Assembly: GCF_001625215.2 (NCBI RefSeq)
Contig: NC_030382.2
Coordinates: 33,404,610 to 33,468,609, forward strand
DNA: 64,000 nucleotides
Direction: 5' to 3'
DNA from: Daucus carota subsp. sativus
Lineage: Eukaryota; Streptophyta; Magnoliopsida; Apiales; Apiaceae
Below the pieces are notes generated by a model. It saw nothing but the letters and a program-made list of their open reading frames with translations. It was not told where the DNA came from and did no database searches. Both the position numbers and the translations under genes were made by a program. This document shows positions 36,346-46,993 of this stretch, in pieces. Numbering within the stretch: position 1 is the stretch's first letter; the number at the start of each line of letters is the position of its first letter.

Positions 36346-38700
36346 TTATGACTTAAAATTATTGTGCCATATGTCTTAGGTTACTCTCTTTCACCCTGTT
36401 TTAACGTAGAGCTCCCCTGTATGAAGATCGAACCTGAAGAGTTATATATGTTAGCGACGCTCTCAAAACATTAGTAAATACAATATTACATCTCAAACTC
36501 AGATGTTAAATTCCAACTTAGATAACAAAAATATCTTTAATGTCTTCATCATTTTAAAATTGAGATTTAATTTAATTTAATCTAGAAAGTTTTTTTAAGT
36601 TATTTCACAAAAAATAATATAAACTATAAAAGTTGCCCGATTAATAAAAAATTATATTATTTTAATATCTTTTCTCTAATCTAAATTTATTTCGTGAACC
36701 GACTGTTTCTCAAAAATTTATTTTTAAAAATGACTAGTTATATAAATAAACTATATATTTATTCGATTCGTAAATATTGTTATATTAAAATTCTTTATTA
36801 TTAATAGATTTTATAAAGTTTTGCTTGGAATTCAACTTATTACTTTTTTTGTTTTTTCATGACAATTTATATACTTATTGAACTTAAGAAAACTGAAAAA
36901 TATTAACAACACACATTTCCAAAATAATAAATATAAATTGTTTAAAAAAAAATACACATAGCGTGTTTTCCTCGTAGTTCTTAAACATATGAAATAGATT
37001 TGAAGTATCTAGCCAAAGGTTTGGTTAGATATTTTTTCTTTCTATTTCTTCTTATGTTATTTTTTACCTCATCTGTTAATTTGTTAAATTATATTGATGG
37101 TGAGATTTTAGTAACTACTATTAATTATCAACTATTAATAGAACGCTTTGTTGTTTACATGTTTCAGGATGAGGTGGACGTAGCATGACTCTAGAGCTCG
37201 GGACGTTTTATTTCAGACATTAACTTTTATTATCTAAATTTTCGGAGACATTTTCATGTCTTTCGGTTAAATAATAAGATTTTTGAATGAAAGAAACTCC
37301 TTGGAGTATTAGTGTATCTCGATATGGGTAAGTGCATTTCTGTCAAAAAAAAAACATTTTATAATTCACTTAATATTGTTGATTAGTGTAAATTTTGTTA
37401 TATGTAATATTTTTAGTCTAATTTGACTTTTATATAAAGTATATCAAATGATGGTTTCATATAATCAGTTAAATATTTGATTACTCAATATATTATTATC
37501 TCGTTCATAAAATAAAATATCTCCTACAATATATGAATATTTTAATTTAAGTTAAAAATTAGTTTAATAAATCTATATAGACCAAGCAGTTTTCTTTTTG
37601 TATATTTTGTGTTTGATATGTAAAATGATTTTATCTACACCTTCCTCAATCTTACTTATATATAAAATACATAAATATGTTCTTATAGTATGTGTAAGAG
37701 ATACAACACAAATATTTAATTGATGGATAGAATATTCTATTACTAATTATGGATTTTATTCTTGAGATATATCTAAAATTTTAAATTTTTGTTTCCCATG
37801 ATTATATTAAAATGTTAAATAGTAATATTTTATATATTCACTACATCATAATGATTTATTTATATACTTTTCAGATATGAATGTTCAAAATTGTTTTATG
37901 AAATTTAATGATAATTACAAGTGTACATAGGGCTGTAAAAGTGCCGAGTTGATCGCTACAGTGCTTGTGTATCGTCTGTTAAAAAAAATTAATCTCAAAC
38001 TCTTGCTCGAGGTTTAACTGAGCAAGAAAAAAATTGTTTTTATTAATGAAAAATTACATGAAAGGTTTGTGAACATGTCTCGTGAGCTTTTTTACGAGCT
38101 CGTACTAGCAAAAAAATTATTAATATGTATCACGTTTTTATGCTAAAAATTAATTATAAATAGTAATCGTGAAATCAGCTCACAAGCTTTTCCCACACCA
38201 CATGTACAATTATCATAAGCATATATCGTTGAATCAGTTTTTGATGAGTACTAAATGAAATTTTAAATTAAATTTAGTCAATAGTGGGGCAAAGAAATCA
38301 AATCATCGGTGAATGACCTTTACGAATTTCCATGTACACTTTCTTTTGTAAATTTAGAAAGCGTTATTAACATCCAATTGATGGATGTCCCAACCTTTTA
38401 CCATGACAATAACAATAACGTATGAACAGGGCCATTTTGTAACTAGAGAGAAAGTATTATAATAATCTTGACACATGAATGTATCCCTTTGCTACTAAAT
38501 GAGCTTTAAACTTATTAATTGAACCATCAGCTAATTAAATACTTTATTTTGTAAACCCCTTTACAGTACCCCCACGATTTTCTCGCCCTCAAGTGACGAG
38601 ACAACTGACCAAGTGTTGTTTATAATTTACGTATCATGAAGTTCCTTCTTCGTGACTTCAACCCAACGAAGGTCTATGACAGCTTGATTGTAAGTGAAAA
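36346..38700. other. AT-rich intergenic DNA
   Basis: Very AT-rich with no recognisable gene. A minus-strand open frame at 38627-38863 (78 codons) has fairly ordinary composition, but I do not recognise it. It lies at the left edge of the duplicated block that follows. Confidence 0.45.
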
Positions 38701-39578
38701 GCTCTCGAATGATAGTTTGAGGGCTAACACCAGTAAAAATGGTAAAAAATGGTAGAGGGACTTGAATAAGGGATATAGTGATACTTGATGGCATCATTGG
38801 GACAACTAAATAAGATGGCATTGGCCTGCAAGATGGAGTTCCTATAATGATAAAATGCTTCATCTAGATGACTCACAAAAAAAATTGACTCATAAAGAAC
38901 AGATGGTACCTAAAAATTAATCAACTACATTTAACTAAAGGTATTCTCATCATATTTTTAAAGGAACTAAAACAATAATAAAAATAATGATGAAGATCTA
39001 CTTGCGTGCACAAACAACATATCATACATAAATAATTTGTAACACTAGCTAAATAATATAAAATCAGACCCAAGATATAGAGTTAAATGTTTCGTGCACA
39101 AAAAAATATATGGGTGGACGCTTTTGGACATTAGTTAAAATTTAATTAAAAAAAACGTGTTCTTAACACTTACAATTATCAATGAACAAGAAATTGCGAC
39201 AAATATACCTTTTCAGCTCGAGCTTTATCTGCAACAATGATGAATGGATGTAAGGCGGCGGACGTAGAAATTACTTTCTCCTAACTAAATAGCGGAAAAG
39301 TAAAACATCAAAGTATTCAATTTGACAGGAATGAGAATAATATCGCATTTTACATACCAAAATTAAAAACATGTGCATGATTTAGATCTAAATAGAGAAT
39401 TCACAATGCAATCAATTAAAATGGTACTAATTTTTAATTATAATTTTGATTCAAATTTAATGAAAAATATCTTATCATATAATTGACTATTGGGGCATGA
39501 AAAATAATTATAATATAATTTTTAAATATGGTTCTACTATAGAACCATTTCAAATGAATATGGTTCTATTGTAGACCC

Positions 39579-39580
<2 letters not shown>

Positions 39581-39612
<32 letters not shown>
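39581..39612. repeat. (TA)n microsatellite
   Basis: A run of TA dinucleotides at a point where the right-hand duplicate (about 43,608) has a short TG run instead, so it arose or changed after the duplication. Confidence 0.9.
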
Positions 39613-39616
<4 letters not shown>

Positions 39617-40027
39617 TATATATGATATCTATCGCTTAATACGTATATGATATCTGTCAGGAATATTTGTATTTATGTGCATCTACATTCATGCGATTAC
39701 GTTTCATTTGATATTTTTTAAGATATGTGGACATCTATACATCTAACAGACGTGTCTTTATTCGCATCTAACAGACTCGCTATTATTAGCGTCGTATACG
39801 TTAATTTACCTGTTACATATGAATTTGATATAATATTATGCTCCTTCCAATAATTGTAATATTACAATTTTCAACATTGTGCACTTTAATTCACCTATTA
39901 CATATTAATTTTATATAATACTATATGACTTTCGGTATTCGTAATATTTCAATTATCAATTCATAATTCAATCTCATCACCTTCAGGTGTCAAATTGTGT
40001 GTGGAGGGACGGTAAATATATACGAAG

Positions 40028-42795
40028 ATGGCAATCAACAACATAAATAATCCAGAGAAAGTTCTTGTAAGGAAGGTTTTTATGGCTAAGCTGTTGACAT
40101 GTTCCATTTGCAACAACATCTTCAAGGATCCTGTTAATATTTCAGAGTGCCTCCACATATGTAAGTGTGCATAAGGTTAAAAATAGGGCGGGTTCGGGGC
40201 GGGGACTTCATTTCCCAGCCCCGCCTCATATATATTTTTCCTGCCCCGTCCCCGCCCCATTCCCCACAGGGATTTATTTTTAACCCCATCCCCGCACACC
40301 GGGGATTTAATATAATATCGTCCGCCCCACCCCGCTGCTATAATATTACACTTTAAATAACTACTTTAAAATTTAGTAATTTTTTCTTCAAAATTTAATA
40401 ACAATATACGAAACATGTATATTAAAAGCAAAAAAACTAAATATAATAGAAATCAAATAGACATGTTATACATTGTAAAATTATAATTTTGTGTATTACA
40501 AAATAATAATATTAAATATAATAAATATATTATATTAAATATAATTATTTATTTATATTAAATATATATGGGGTGGGGCGGGGAATCCTCACGGGGATTC
40601 AACAAATACCATACTTGATCCATATTTTGGCAGGGCAGAAAATCATTACTCATCACTACCCCATTCCCCATATTAGCGGGGCGGATCTGCCCCATTCGGG
40701 GCGGGTTGGGCGGTTCCCATTTTCCCCACCCCTTTTTAAATGTGTGCATATATTCCACAATGAATCACTGGCGCTAGCCTTATGCGATGGTTTTGACTGA
40801 ATTGAAAAGAATATATATATAAAAAGTTGAGTCAGTTGATACTTTTTTTTAAGTCTTGACTGAAATCTGGAATAATAATTTCTCATAGATTACTAAATCA
40901 ACTATGGATTTTGCATGTAAAAATTTACAATGTCCTGGTTTAGCGAAGTTAGCCTCCCTGATTCGGCCACCAGGATTATGCAGTTGTCTTAATTTCATCC
41001 AAGTTCATATCTTACTAAATTATATACTTCTCTCTTTGAAAATTAATGGCCAGAGTTCAGATAATATATGAACCTGTTAAGCCGTTCGTTTAACTCCCTG
41101 AGATCCTAGAAGAAGCGGTAGCTTAACAATTAGAGCTGCATTTCACTTGAGTGACAACTTAATAGCATTACCAAGTTCCATGGGGCTTTTTTATGAACTC
41201 GATTATGAGTTCATTAGCTTTATTTCTCCATTTGGAGTTAATATGTAAATATTTCTTGTTCCTTTTATAATATTTTATGATTGGACACTTGGTGTTCTCC
41301 TTGTTTTTGTGAATTTCATGAATTGCTGGTTCTCATCTGAGTTTGCTCGACAGTTTGCAACAGGTGCATACGCGAGAAGATAGAAGAGGAAAATTTGAAC
41401 AGATGCCCTGTGTGCAGCTTATATCTTGGTTCTGTGCCACTGGATAAGCTAAGGTAAACTAATTTGCTTTCTTATTTTGTTCAGGATAAGTGGTGCATAG
41501 AATGAAGCAGTTGAAGGGGGTTTGTAATGTTTTATATGGTTTGTTGCTATGAAGACATATCATTTTATCTGTCTACACACACGCGCGTAAAGAATGAATA
41601 CCAAAAAATGTTAATATTTTCAGGCCAGACCACAGCTGGAGCGCGATTAAAGCAGCAATTGCACCTTCTCTAGGACAGGCAGTGAAGGTTGATGATGAGA
41701 TTTCTAGTGGAGAAGCAGAGCAATCTTCCCCGTCGCCTGCTAGAAGAAAGAAGAGGCGTCTCTCTTCTTTGTTGAACAAAGGAAGGGCATCAGGTCCATA
41801 TACGTTTGAGAGAAGAAGAAAAGCAAATGGAAAAAAGAATATTTTCTTCTCAAGGATCAGATTCACCCATAGACGATCCATAAAAATCAACAGATGGACG
41901 CTCACAGGGTTCAAGATCAGACATGAATTTACGCAAATCTGATTCATTTAACAAGTAGGTCAGTCTCTAACTCTCTATTTAAGGGTGTTTGTGTCACTGC
42001 GTGTAGACTCACATTTTTCCCAATCTTTTTGTCAATTGTATGTGACAATTGTACTTCTAAGCAGACCTTAAGTTGATTTGCTTCATCTGCATAAGTTTTC
42101 TGCTGTGGAGTCGTCTAAGCAGCAAACCCGGAAAAAAAGTAGAGACAGAACTCAAAAAAACAAGCGGATGGACTTGGTGAGTAATTTGCTGAAACCTCCA
42201 AAAGAAGTAGAAAACATTAGAAACAATGCTAAAACTATTACAAAGGGGGAGATATCCAGCAAGGCTACCAGTATATCTAAATGTGAAGCCACGGGCTCAG
42301 GAAAGGACTTGAGAAGCTGTGATGTTCTGACGAGACCTATAAGGAAGAATAGTTATCAGACCAAACAAGCAGACAAACTACAAGGATCAAAATTTTCTGC
42401 ACCGGCTGTTGAAGATACTGCAACCACTCAGCATATGAAAAGAGTAGCTCCAATTTGGCTTTCCTTAGTTTCTGCTGTTAACCAGTGAGCTTATACTTCT
42501 GCTAAGAGAAATTTGGTTAGTTCCATATTATAAGCATTGTTATTTGTAAATTTTGCCTATGGTTTATGGTTGTAGGGAAGGAGTAAGAGCACTGCCACAA
42601 ATTCCTCACCGCTACTTGATGATTAAGTGAGTTACTTGTTTTATCGCTCTACCATATAATGCTTTCTCTATAATCAGCATTTGCCAGTTCAGTAAATATT
42701 CTTCACATTGTGTGTATTACGGGGACGCTACTGTACCAATTTCGTTCATTAAGAAGTACCTTTCGCAGAAACTGGGCCTTGATAGTAATGAAGAG
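40028..42795 (+). pseudogene. DRIP-like RING E3 ligase, copy 1, broken
   Basis: Related to DREB2A-INTERACTING PROTEIN 1/2, PCGF-like nuclear RING ligases. Exon 1 (40028-40160) and exon 2 (41354-41453) give a full N-terminal RING: CSICNNIFKDPVNISECLHI then FCNRCIREK, NRCPVCSLYLG and the diagnostic KLRPDH. Exon 3 starts at 41624. In it a run of six A near 41,830 (AAGAAG in copy 2) adds one base, so the frame ends at a stop at 41,943. Even in the corrected frame a TAA follows where copy 2 has CAA, and a TAG where copy 2 has CAG. Exon 4 (42096-42487) and exons 5-6 are otherwise well kept. The exon 6 acceptor is TTACGGGG instead of CACAGGG. The final exon is absent. At best it makes a short RING-only protein. 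Confidence 0.85.
40174..40741. mobile_element. Non-autonomous hAT-like element in intron 1 of DRIP copy 1
   Basis: A 568-bp insertion flanked by GTGTGCATA on both sides (40165-40173 and 40742-40750); 8 or 9 bp fits hAT. The ends are AGGTTAAAAATAGGGCGGG and CCACCCCTTTTTAAAT, imperfect inverted repeats. Both ends carry GGGGCGGGG and CCCCGCCCC arrays, with an AT-rich core. The left target duplication starts at base +5 of the intron 1 donor GTAAGTGTGC. Confidence 0.75.
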
Positions 42796-42904
42796 GTAAG
42801 TTACATGATCTATAATCTATATGTAGATGGTAGATGCATATGAATGGGGGAATGCTGGCACAGACTGTTAGGTACTTACACCAGTAAAAATGTATATGTA
42901 GATG

Positions 42905-45730
42905 GCTTTAGAATGGTAGTTTGAGGGCTAACACCGGTAGAAATTAATCGACTACATTTAAGCAAGGTATACTCATCATTTTTTAGAGGAACTAAAACAA
43001 TAATAAAAATAATGATGAAGATCTACTTGCGTGCAGAAACAACATATCATACACAAATAATTTGTAACACTAGCTAAATAATGTAAAATCAGACCCAAGA
43101 CATAGAGTTAAATGTTTCGTACACCAAAAAATATATGGGTGGACACTTTTGGAAATTAGTTAAAATTTAATTTAAAAAAGCGTGTCTTAACACTTACAAT
43201 TATCAATGAACAAGAAATTGCGACAAATATACCTTCTCAGCTCGAGCTTTATCTGCAACAATGGTGAATGGATGTAACGGTGGAGGACGTAGAAATTACT
43301 TTCTCCCAAGTAAATAGCGGAAAAATAAAACACCAAAGTATTCAATTTGACAGGAATGAGAAATATCGCATTTTCGATACCAAAATTAAAAACATGTGCG
43401 CGATTTAGATTATCTAAATCGAGAATTCACAATGTATTCAATTAAAATAGTACTAATTTTTAATTATAATTTTGATTCAAATTTAGTGAAAAATATTTTA
43501 TCATATGATTGACTATTGGGGCATGAAAAATATTTATAATATAATTTTTATATATGGTTCTACTATAGAACCATTTCAGATGAATATGGTTCTATTGTAA
43601 AACCATTATGTGTGTGTGTGAGAAATCTATTGCTTAATACGTATATGATATCTGTCAGGAATATTTGTATTTATGTGCATCTACGACATTCATGCGATTA
43701 AGTTTCATTTGACAATTTTGAAGATATGTGGACATCTATACATCTAACAGACGTGTCTTTATTCGCATGTAACATACTCGCTATTATCAGTGTCACATAC
43801 GTTAATTTACCTGTTACATGTGAATTTGATATAATATTATGCTCCTTCCAATAATTGTAATATTACAATTTTCAACATTGTGCACTTTCATTCACATATT
43901 ACATATTAATTTCATATAATACTATATGACTTTCGGTAATCGTAATATTTCAATTTTCAATTCATAATTCAATCAAATCACCTTGTTCATTCAAAATCGC
44001 CCTCCTCGTCTCACCTTCTCTTTTCACGCACAGTCACACACCCCCATGAATTATACTCCCTCCGTCCCACAATACATGTCTCTTTTGGAAAAAAATTTTG
44101 TCCCACAATACATGTCTACTTTTAGTTTCCAATGCAAATATATTGCAAATATTTCAAAATTACCCTTCTTGAAAGTTGTATAACAATTAATGGAGGTTGA
44201 ATAAGAGTCTACATTCATGCATTTATTAGGGGTAGAGGTGAAAAAATTTTATCTAATCAATGCTTTCTTAATATGCGTAATTTTTTCAAAAGAGACATGT
44301 ATTGTGGGACGGAGGGAGTATCTCCCTCAGATCTGCAGAAAATAGATCACAGTAATGTAGAGTTTATTCTAATGTAATTTCTTGTACTTTACATGATTCA
44401 TAAACACAATTTATTTCGTGGTATAAAGTGATAGTGGATACTTGGCAACAAAAAATAATAATCTAAGCTTCAATTATTTTAAATTGATATGCATCTGACC
44501 CATTATAGGTAAATGTAAAATAGTCTGTCACAGTCAGCTGTAAAATTGTGCAGAGGGACCGTAAATATATTCGAAGATGGCAATCAACAACTACAACAAT
44601 GATCCGGAGAATGTTCTCGTCAGGAAGACTTTGATGGTTAAGCTGTTGACATGTTCCATCTGCAACAACATCTTCAAGGATCCTGTTAATATTTCAGAGT
44701 GCCTCCACATATGTTCCTTATGCTGAACAAAGGAAACTCGTCAGGTCCATATTCTTTTGAGAGAAGAAGAGGAGCAAATGGAAGAAGAATATTTTCTTCT
44801 CAAGGATCAGATTCACCCCTAGACAATCCACAAAAATCAACGGATGGACGATCACAGGGTTCAAGATCAGACATGAATTTATGCAAATCTGATTCATTTA
44901 ATAAGCAGGTCAGTCTCTAACTCTCTATATGTCAAATGTATGTGACAATTGTACTTCTAAGCAGACCTTAAGTTGATTTGCTGATTGTGTTATTATCTTC
45001 ATCTACATAAGTTTTCTGCTGTGGAGTCGTCTAAGCAGCAAATCCGGAGAAAAAGTAGAGACAAAACTCAAAAAAACAAGCGGATGGACTTGGTGAGTAA
45101 TTTGCTGAAACCTCTAACAGAAGTAGAAAACAGTAGAAACAATGCTAAAACTGTTATAAAAGGGGAGATATCTGGCAAGGCTACCGATATATCAAAATGT
45201 GAAGCCACGAGCTCAGGAAAGGACTTTAGAAGCTGTGATATTCTGGCTAGACCTATAAGGAAGACTCGTTATCAGACCAAACTAGCAGACGAACTACAAG
45301 GATCAAAATTTCCTGCACCGGCTGTTGAAGATACTGCAACCACTCAGCATACGAGGAGAGTAGCTCCAGTTTGGCTTTCCTTAGTTTCTTCTGTTAACCA
45401 GTGAGCTTATACTTCTTCTAAGAGAATTTGGTTGGTTCCTTGTTACATACTTGTAACTTTTGCCTATGATTTATGGTCGTAGGGAAGGCGTAAGAGCACT
45501 ACCACAAATCCCTCGCCGCTACTTGACGATTAAGTGAGTCATTAGTTTTTTCGCTTGAATCATATTATTAAGCTTGTGTTAGTTGCTCTACCATATCATG
45601 CTTTCTCTATAATCAGCATTTGCCAGTTCAGTAAATTTGTGTATCACAGGGACGCTACTGTACCAATTTCTTTCATCAAGAAGTACCTTTCGCAGAAACT
45701 GGGCCTTGATACTTATGAAGAGGTAACTTG
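42905..45730. repeat. Right unit of the tandem duplication
   Basis: Second copy of the 38.7-42.8 kb block. Compared with the left unit it keeps about 530 bp of leader sequence before the start codon (including a 263-bp MITE), lacks the intron 1 hAT insertion, and has lost exon 2 with part of exon 3. Homology to the left unit ends at the GAAGAGGTAA donor near 45,724. Confidence 0.85.
44056..44318. mobile_element. Stowaway-type MITE
   Basis: A 263-bp element with terminal inverted repeats CTCCCTCCGTCCCACAATAC and its complement, flanked by TA dinucleotides (44054-44055 and 44319-44320). The inverted repeat extends over the words ACATGTCTCTTTTGG and CAAAAGAGACATGT. These are hallmarks of Tc1/mariner-derived Stowaway elements. 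It lies in the presumed leader of DRIP copy 2 and is absent from copy 1. Confidence 0.92.
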
Positions 45731-46003
45731 AATTTTCTATATGGAAAACTTCTTCAATTATATATTCCACCTCACAACCTGTCGAGATAGCATTTTCTGA
45801 TTGTTTTTTAAAAAAATGTGGTATAATAGGTTGAGATCACCATGCGCGGTTCGGCTCTTCCTTCCAGCTTGGAGCTACATGCAGTAGTTGATTTGTGGTC
45901 ACAAACAATGTCAAGTTCAGGAAAACTTCCAGCAAAGGTGGGAGAGTCTGCGGAAAACTTTGTCATGGTACTTTCTTATGGTCGAAAGTATCTGCCGGTG
46001 TAA
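44577..46003 (+). pseudogene. DRIP-like RING E3 ligase, copy 2, RING deleted
   Basis: Exon 1 starts at 44577 and matches copy 1 through CSICNNIF and SECLHI. Then CACATAT joins directly to GTTCCTTATGCTGAACAAAGG, a sequence from inside exon 3. The deletion removes intron 1, exon 2 and the front of exon 3, hence the second half of the RING. The frame from the ATG stops within four codons (TGA at 44723-44725). Beyond it, the other frame keeps exon 3 to exon 6 intact, with a normal CACAG acceptor at about 45,649. The final exon (about 45,832-46,003) is present, reading VEITMRGSALPSSLELH then LPAKVGESAENFVMVLSYGRKYLPV and a stop, matching the RAWUL-like end of DRIP proteins. No functional ligase is expected from it. 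Confidence 0.85.
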
Positions 46004-46465
46004 CAGAAGGATTTGCATGCCAGGAAGATATAATGATAAGTTGATAACATATGACTTTCAACCATATTTCGAGACAGTTCCCAGTTCCCAGCAAGCCACC
46101 ATGCATACAAGATAGGTACAGCAAATGTGCTAAAGATTACCCATAGGCATCAACATCTTGGCGTTTGACTATTTTATCAGTAGATGTTCATGGTACAGAC
46201 TTTTCTTTTATGTATTAATTACTTCAAACTTGAACACCTAAAGCTTTAGGAAGATACAGTTACTCACCTTAGCAAACTTGATTATGAAAGCTTGAAACCA
46301 TTAAACTCTAGAGCCATGCTCTAATTTTGAAATTTTGATAGTCACTTGAAACCAAATCTACTGAAGTTACCAAAAGTACCCCAACGCAAAATACAAATAA
46401 GAGTCTAGTAGTCTACTTGCACAGATGAACCCCGTTCATGTCAAACAGTCAAAGTACAAAAACTA

Positions 46466-46993
46466 CTAAATAGGCCCCAGGAAATCGCCATCCAAGTTGG
46501 CAACTGCCTGGAATTCCTTTTCAGCCTCCATATACCTCACACCAATTACCATAACACGCAGCTTCACGCCTTTCTCAATCTTAGCTGCTTTTTCGCTCAT
46601 GAAGATTGGATTCTCGCCAGGCACAAAACTGTAGCCCTGCATCTTCAGATGAGAGAGATAGATGTTCTCCACTGGTCCGCACCTAATAAATACACCATGC
46701 TTCAGAATCTTGTGCACTTCGCCTTCTAAAACCTCACCAGAAAAAGCTTTGTAGGTCAAGCACGTGAAGGTTACAGGAAAAAGCACATCCCCTGAGTGCT
46801 GTCTCACTCTTCCTTCTCCCACTTTGTCCAAAGAGGTTACTGCAAGAAAATAGCCAAGAGAACTTGCAGCTTTCTTGGCAGCAAACTCATCCATAAGGCG
46901 AACTATTATTGCCTTCTGTAATGCCAGTCCTTTGGCATCAAGATTATCAGCAGGAATTATGACATTCCATTGTAGCTGTGCCTTGAGAAACAT
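46466..46993 (-). CDS. NRPE7: RPB7-like subunit of RNA polymerase IV/V
   Basis: A 175-residue protein in one coding exon that closely resembles the Arabidopsis Pol V/IV seventh subunit (NRPE7/NRPD7). This is the stalk subunit that pairs with the RPB4-like protein and binds emerging RNA in the RNA-directed DNA methylation machinery. The N-terminal RNP-like half begins MFLKAQLQWNVIIPADNLDAKG. The C-terminal OB/S1 half has GEVLEGEVHKILKHGVFIRCGP, NIYLSHLKM, PGENPIFMSEK and ends LDGDFLGPI. The PGENPIFM and GPxEN signatures favour the Pol IV/V paralogue over Pol II NRPB7. The start codon agrees with the family start. A 5' UTR intron is likely: an acceptor TTTTGCAG with a leader exon lies near 48,545 and downstream. 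Between NRPD7 and NRPE7 I cannot decide from sequence alone. Confidence 0.9.
   Translation of the reverse strand: MFLKAQLQWNVIIPADNLDAKGLALQKAIIVRLMDEFAAKKAASSLGYFLAVTSLDKVGEGRVRQHSGDVLFPVTFTCLTYKAFSGEVLEGEVHKILKHGVFIRCGPVENIYLSHLKMQGYSFVPGENPIFMSEKAAKIEKGVKLRVMVIGVRYMEAEKEFQAVANLDGDFLGPI

Larger units (their letters stand above)
38701..42795. repeat. Left unit of a large tandem duplication (promoter to exon 6 of a DRIP-like gene)
   Basis: Aligned by eye with the right unit starting at 42905. Shared landmarks: TAGTTTGAGGGCTAACACC (38,713 and 42,919), GAAGATCTACTTGCGTGCA (38,992 and 43,015), GGTTCTATTGTA (39,561 and 43,588), then the gene itself. This unit lacks the last exon. It also has a 568-bp hAT-like insertion that the right unit lacks. 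Confidence 0.85.

Noticed and set aside
38627..38863. 78-codon minus-strand frame at the left edge of the DRIP duplication
   Set aside because: It reads smoothly, but I cannot place it in any family, and its counterpart in the right unit is broken. Not called as a gene.
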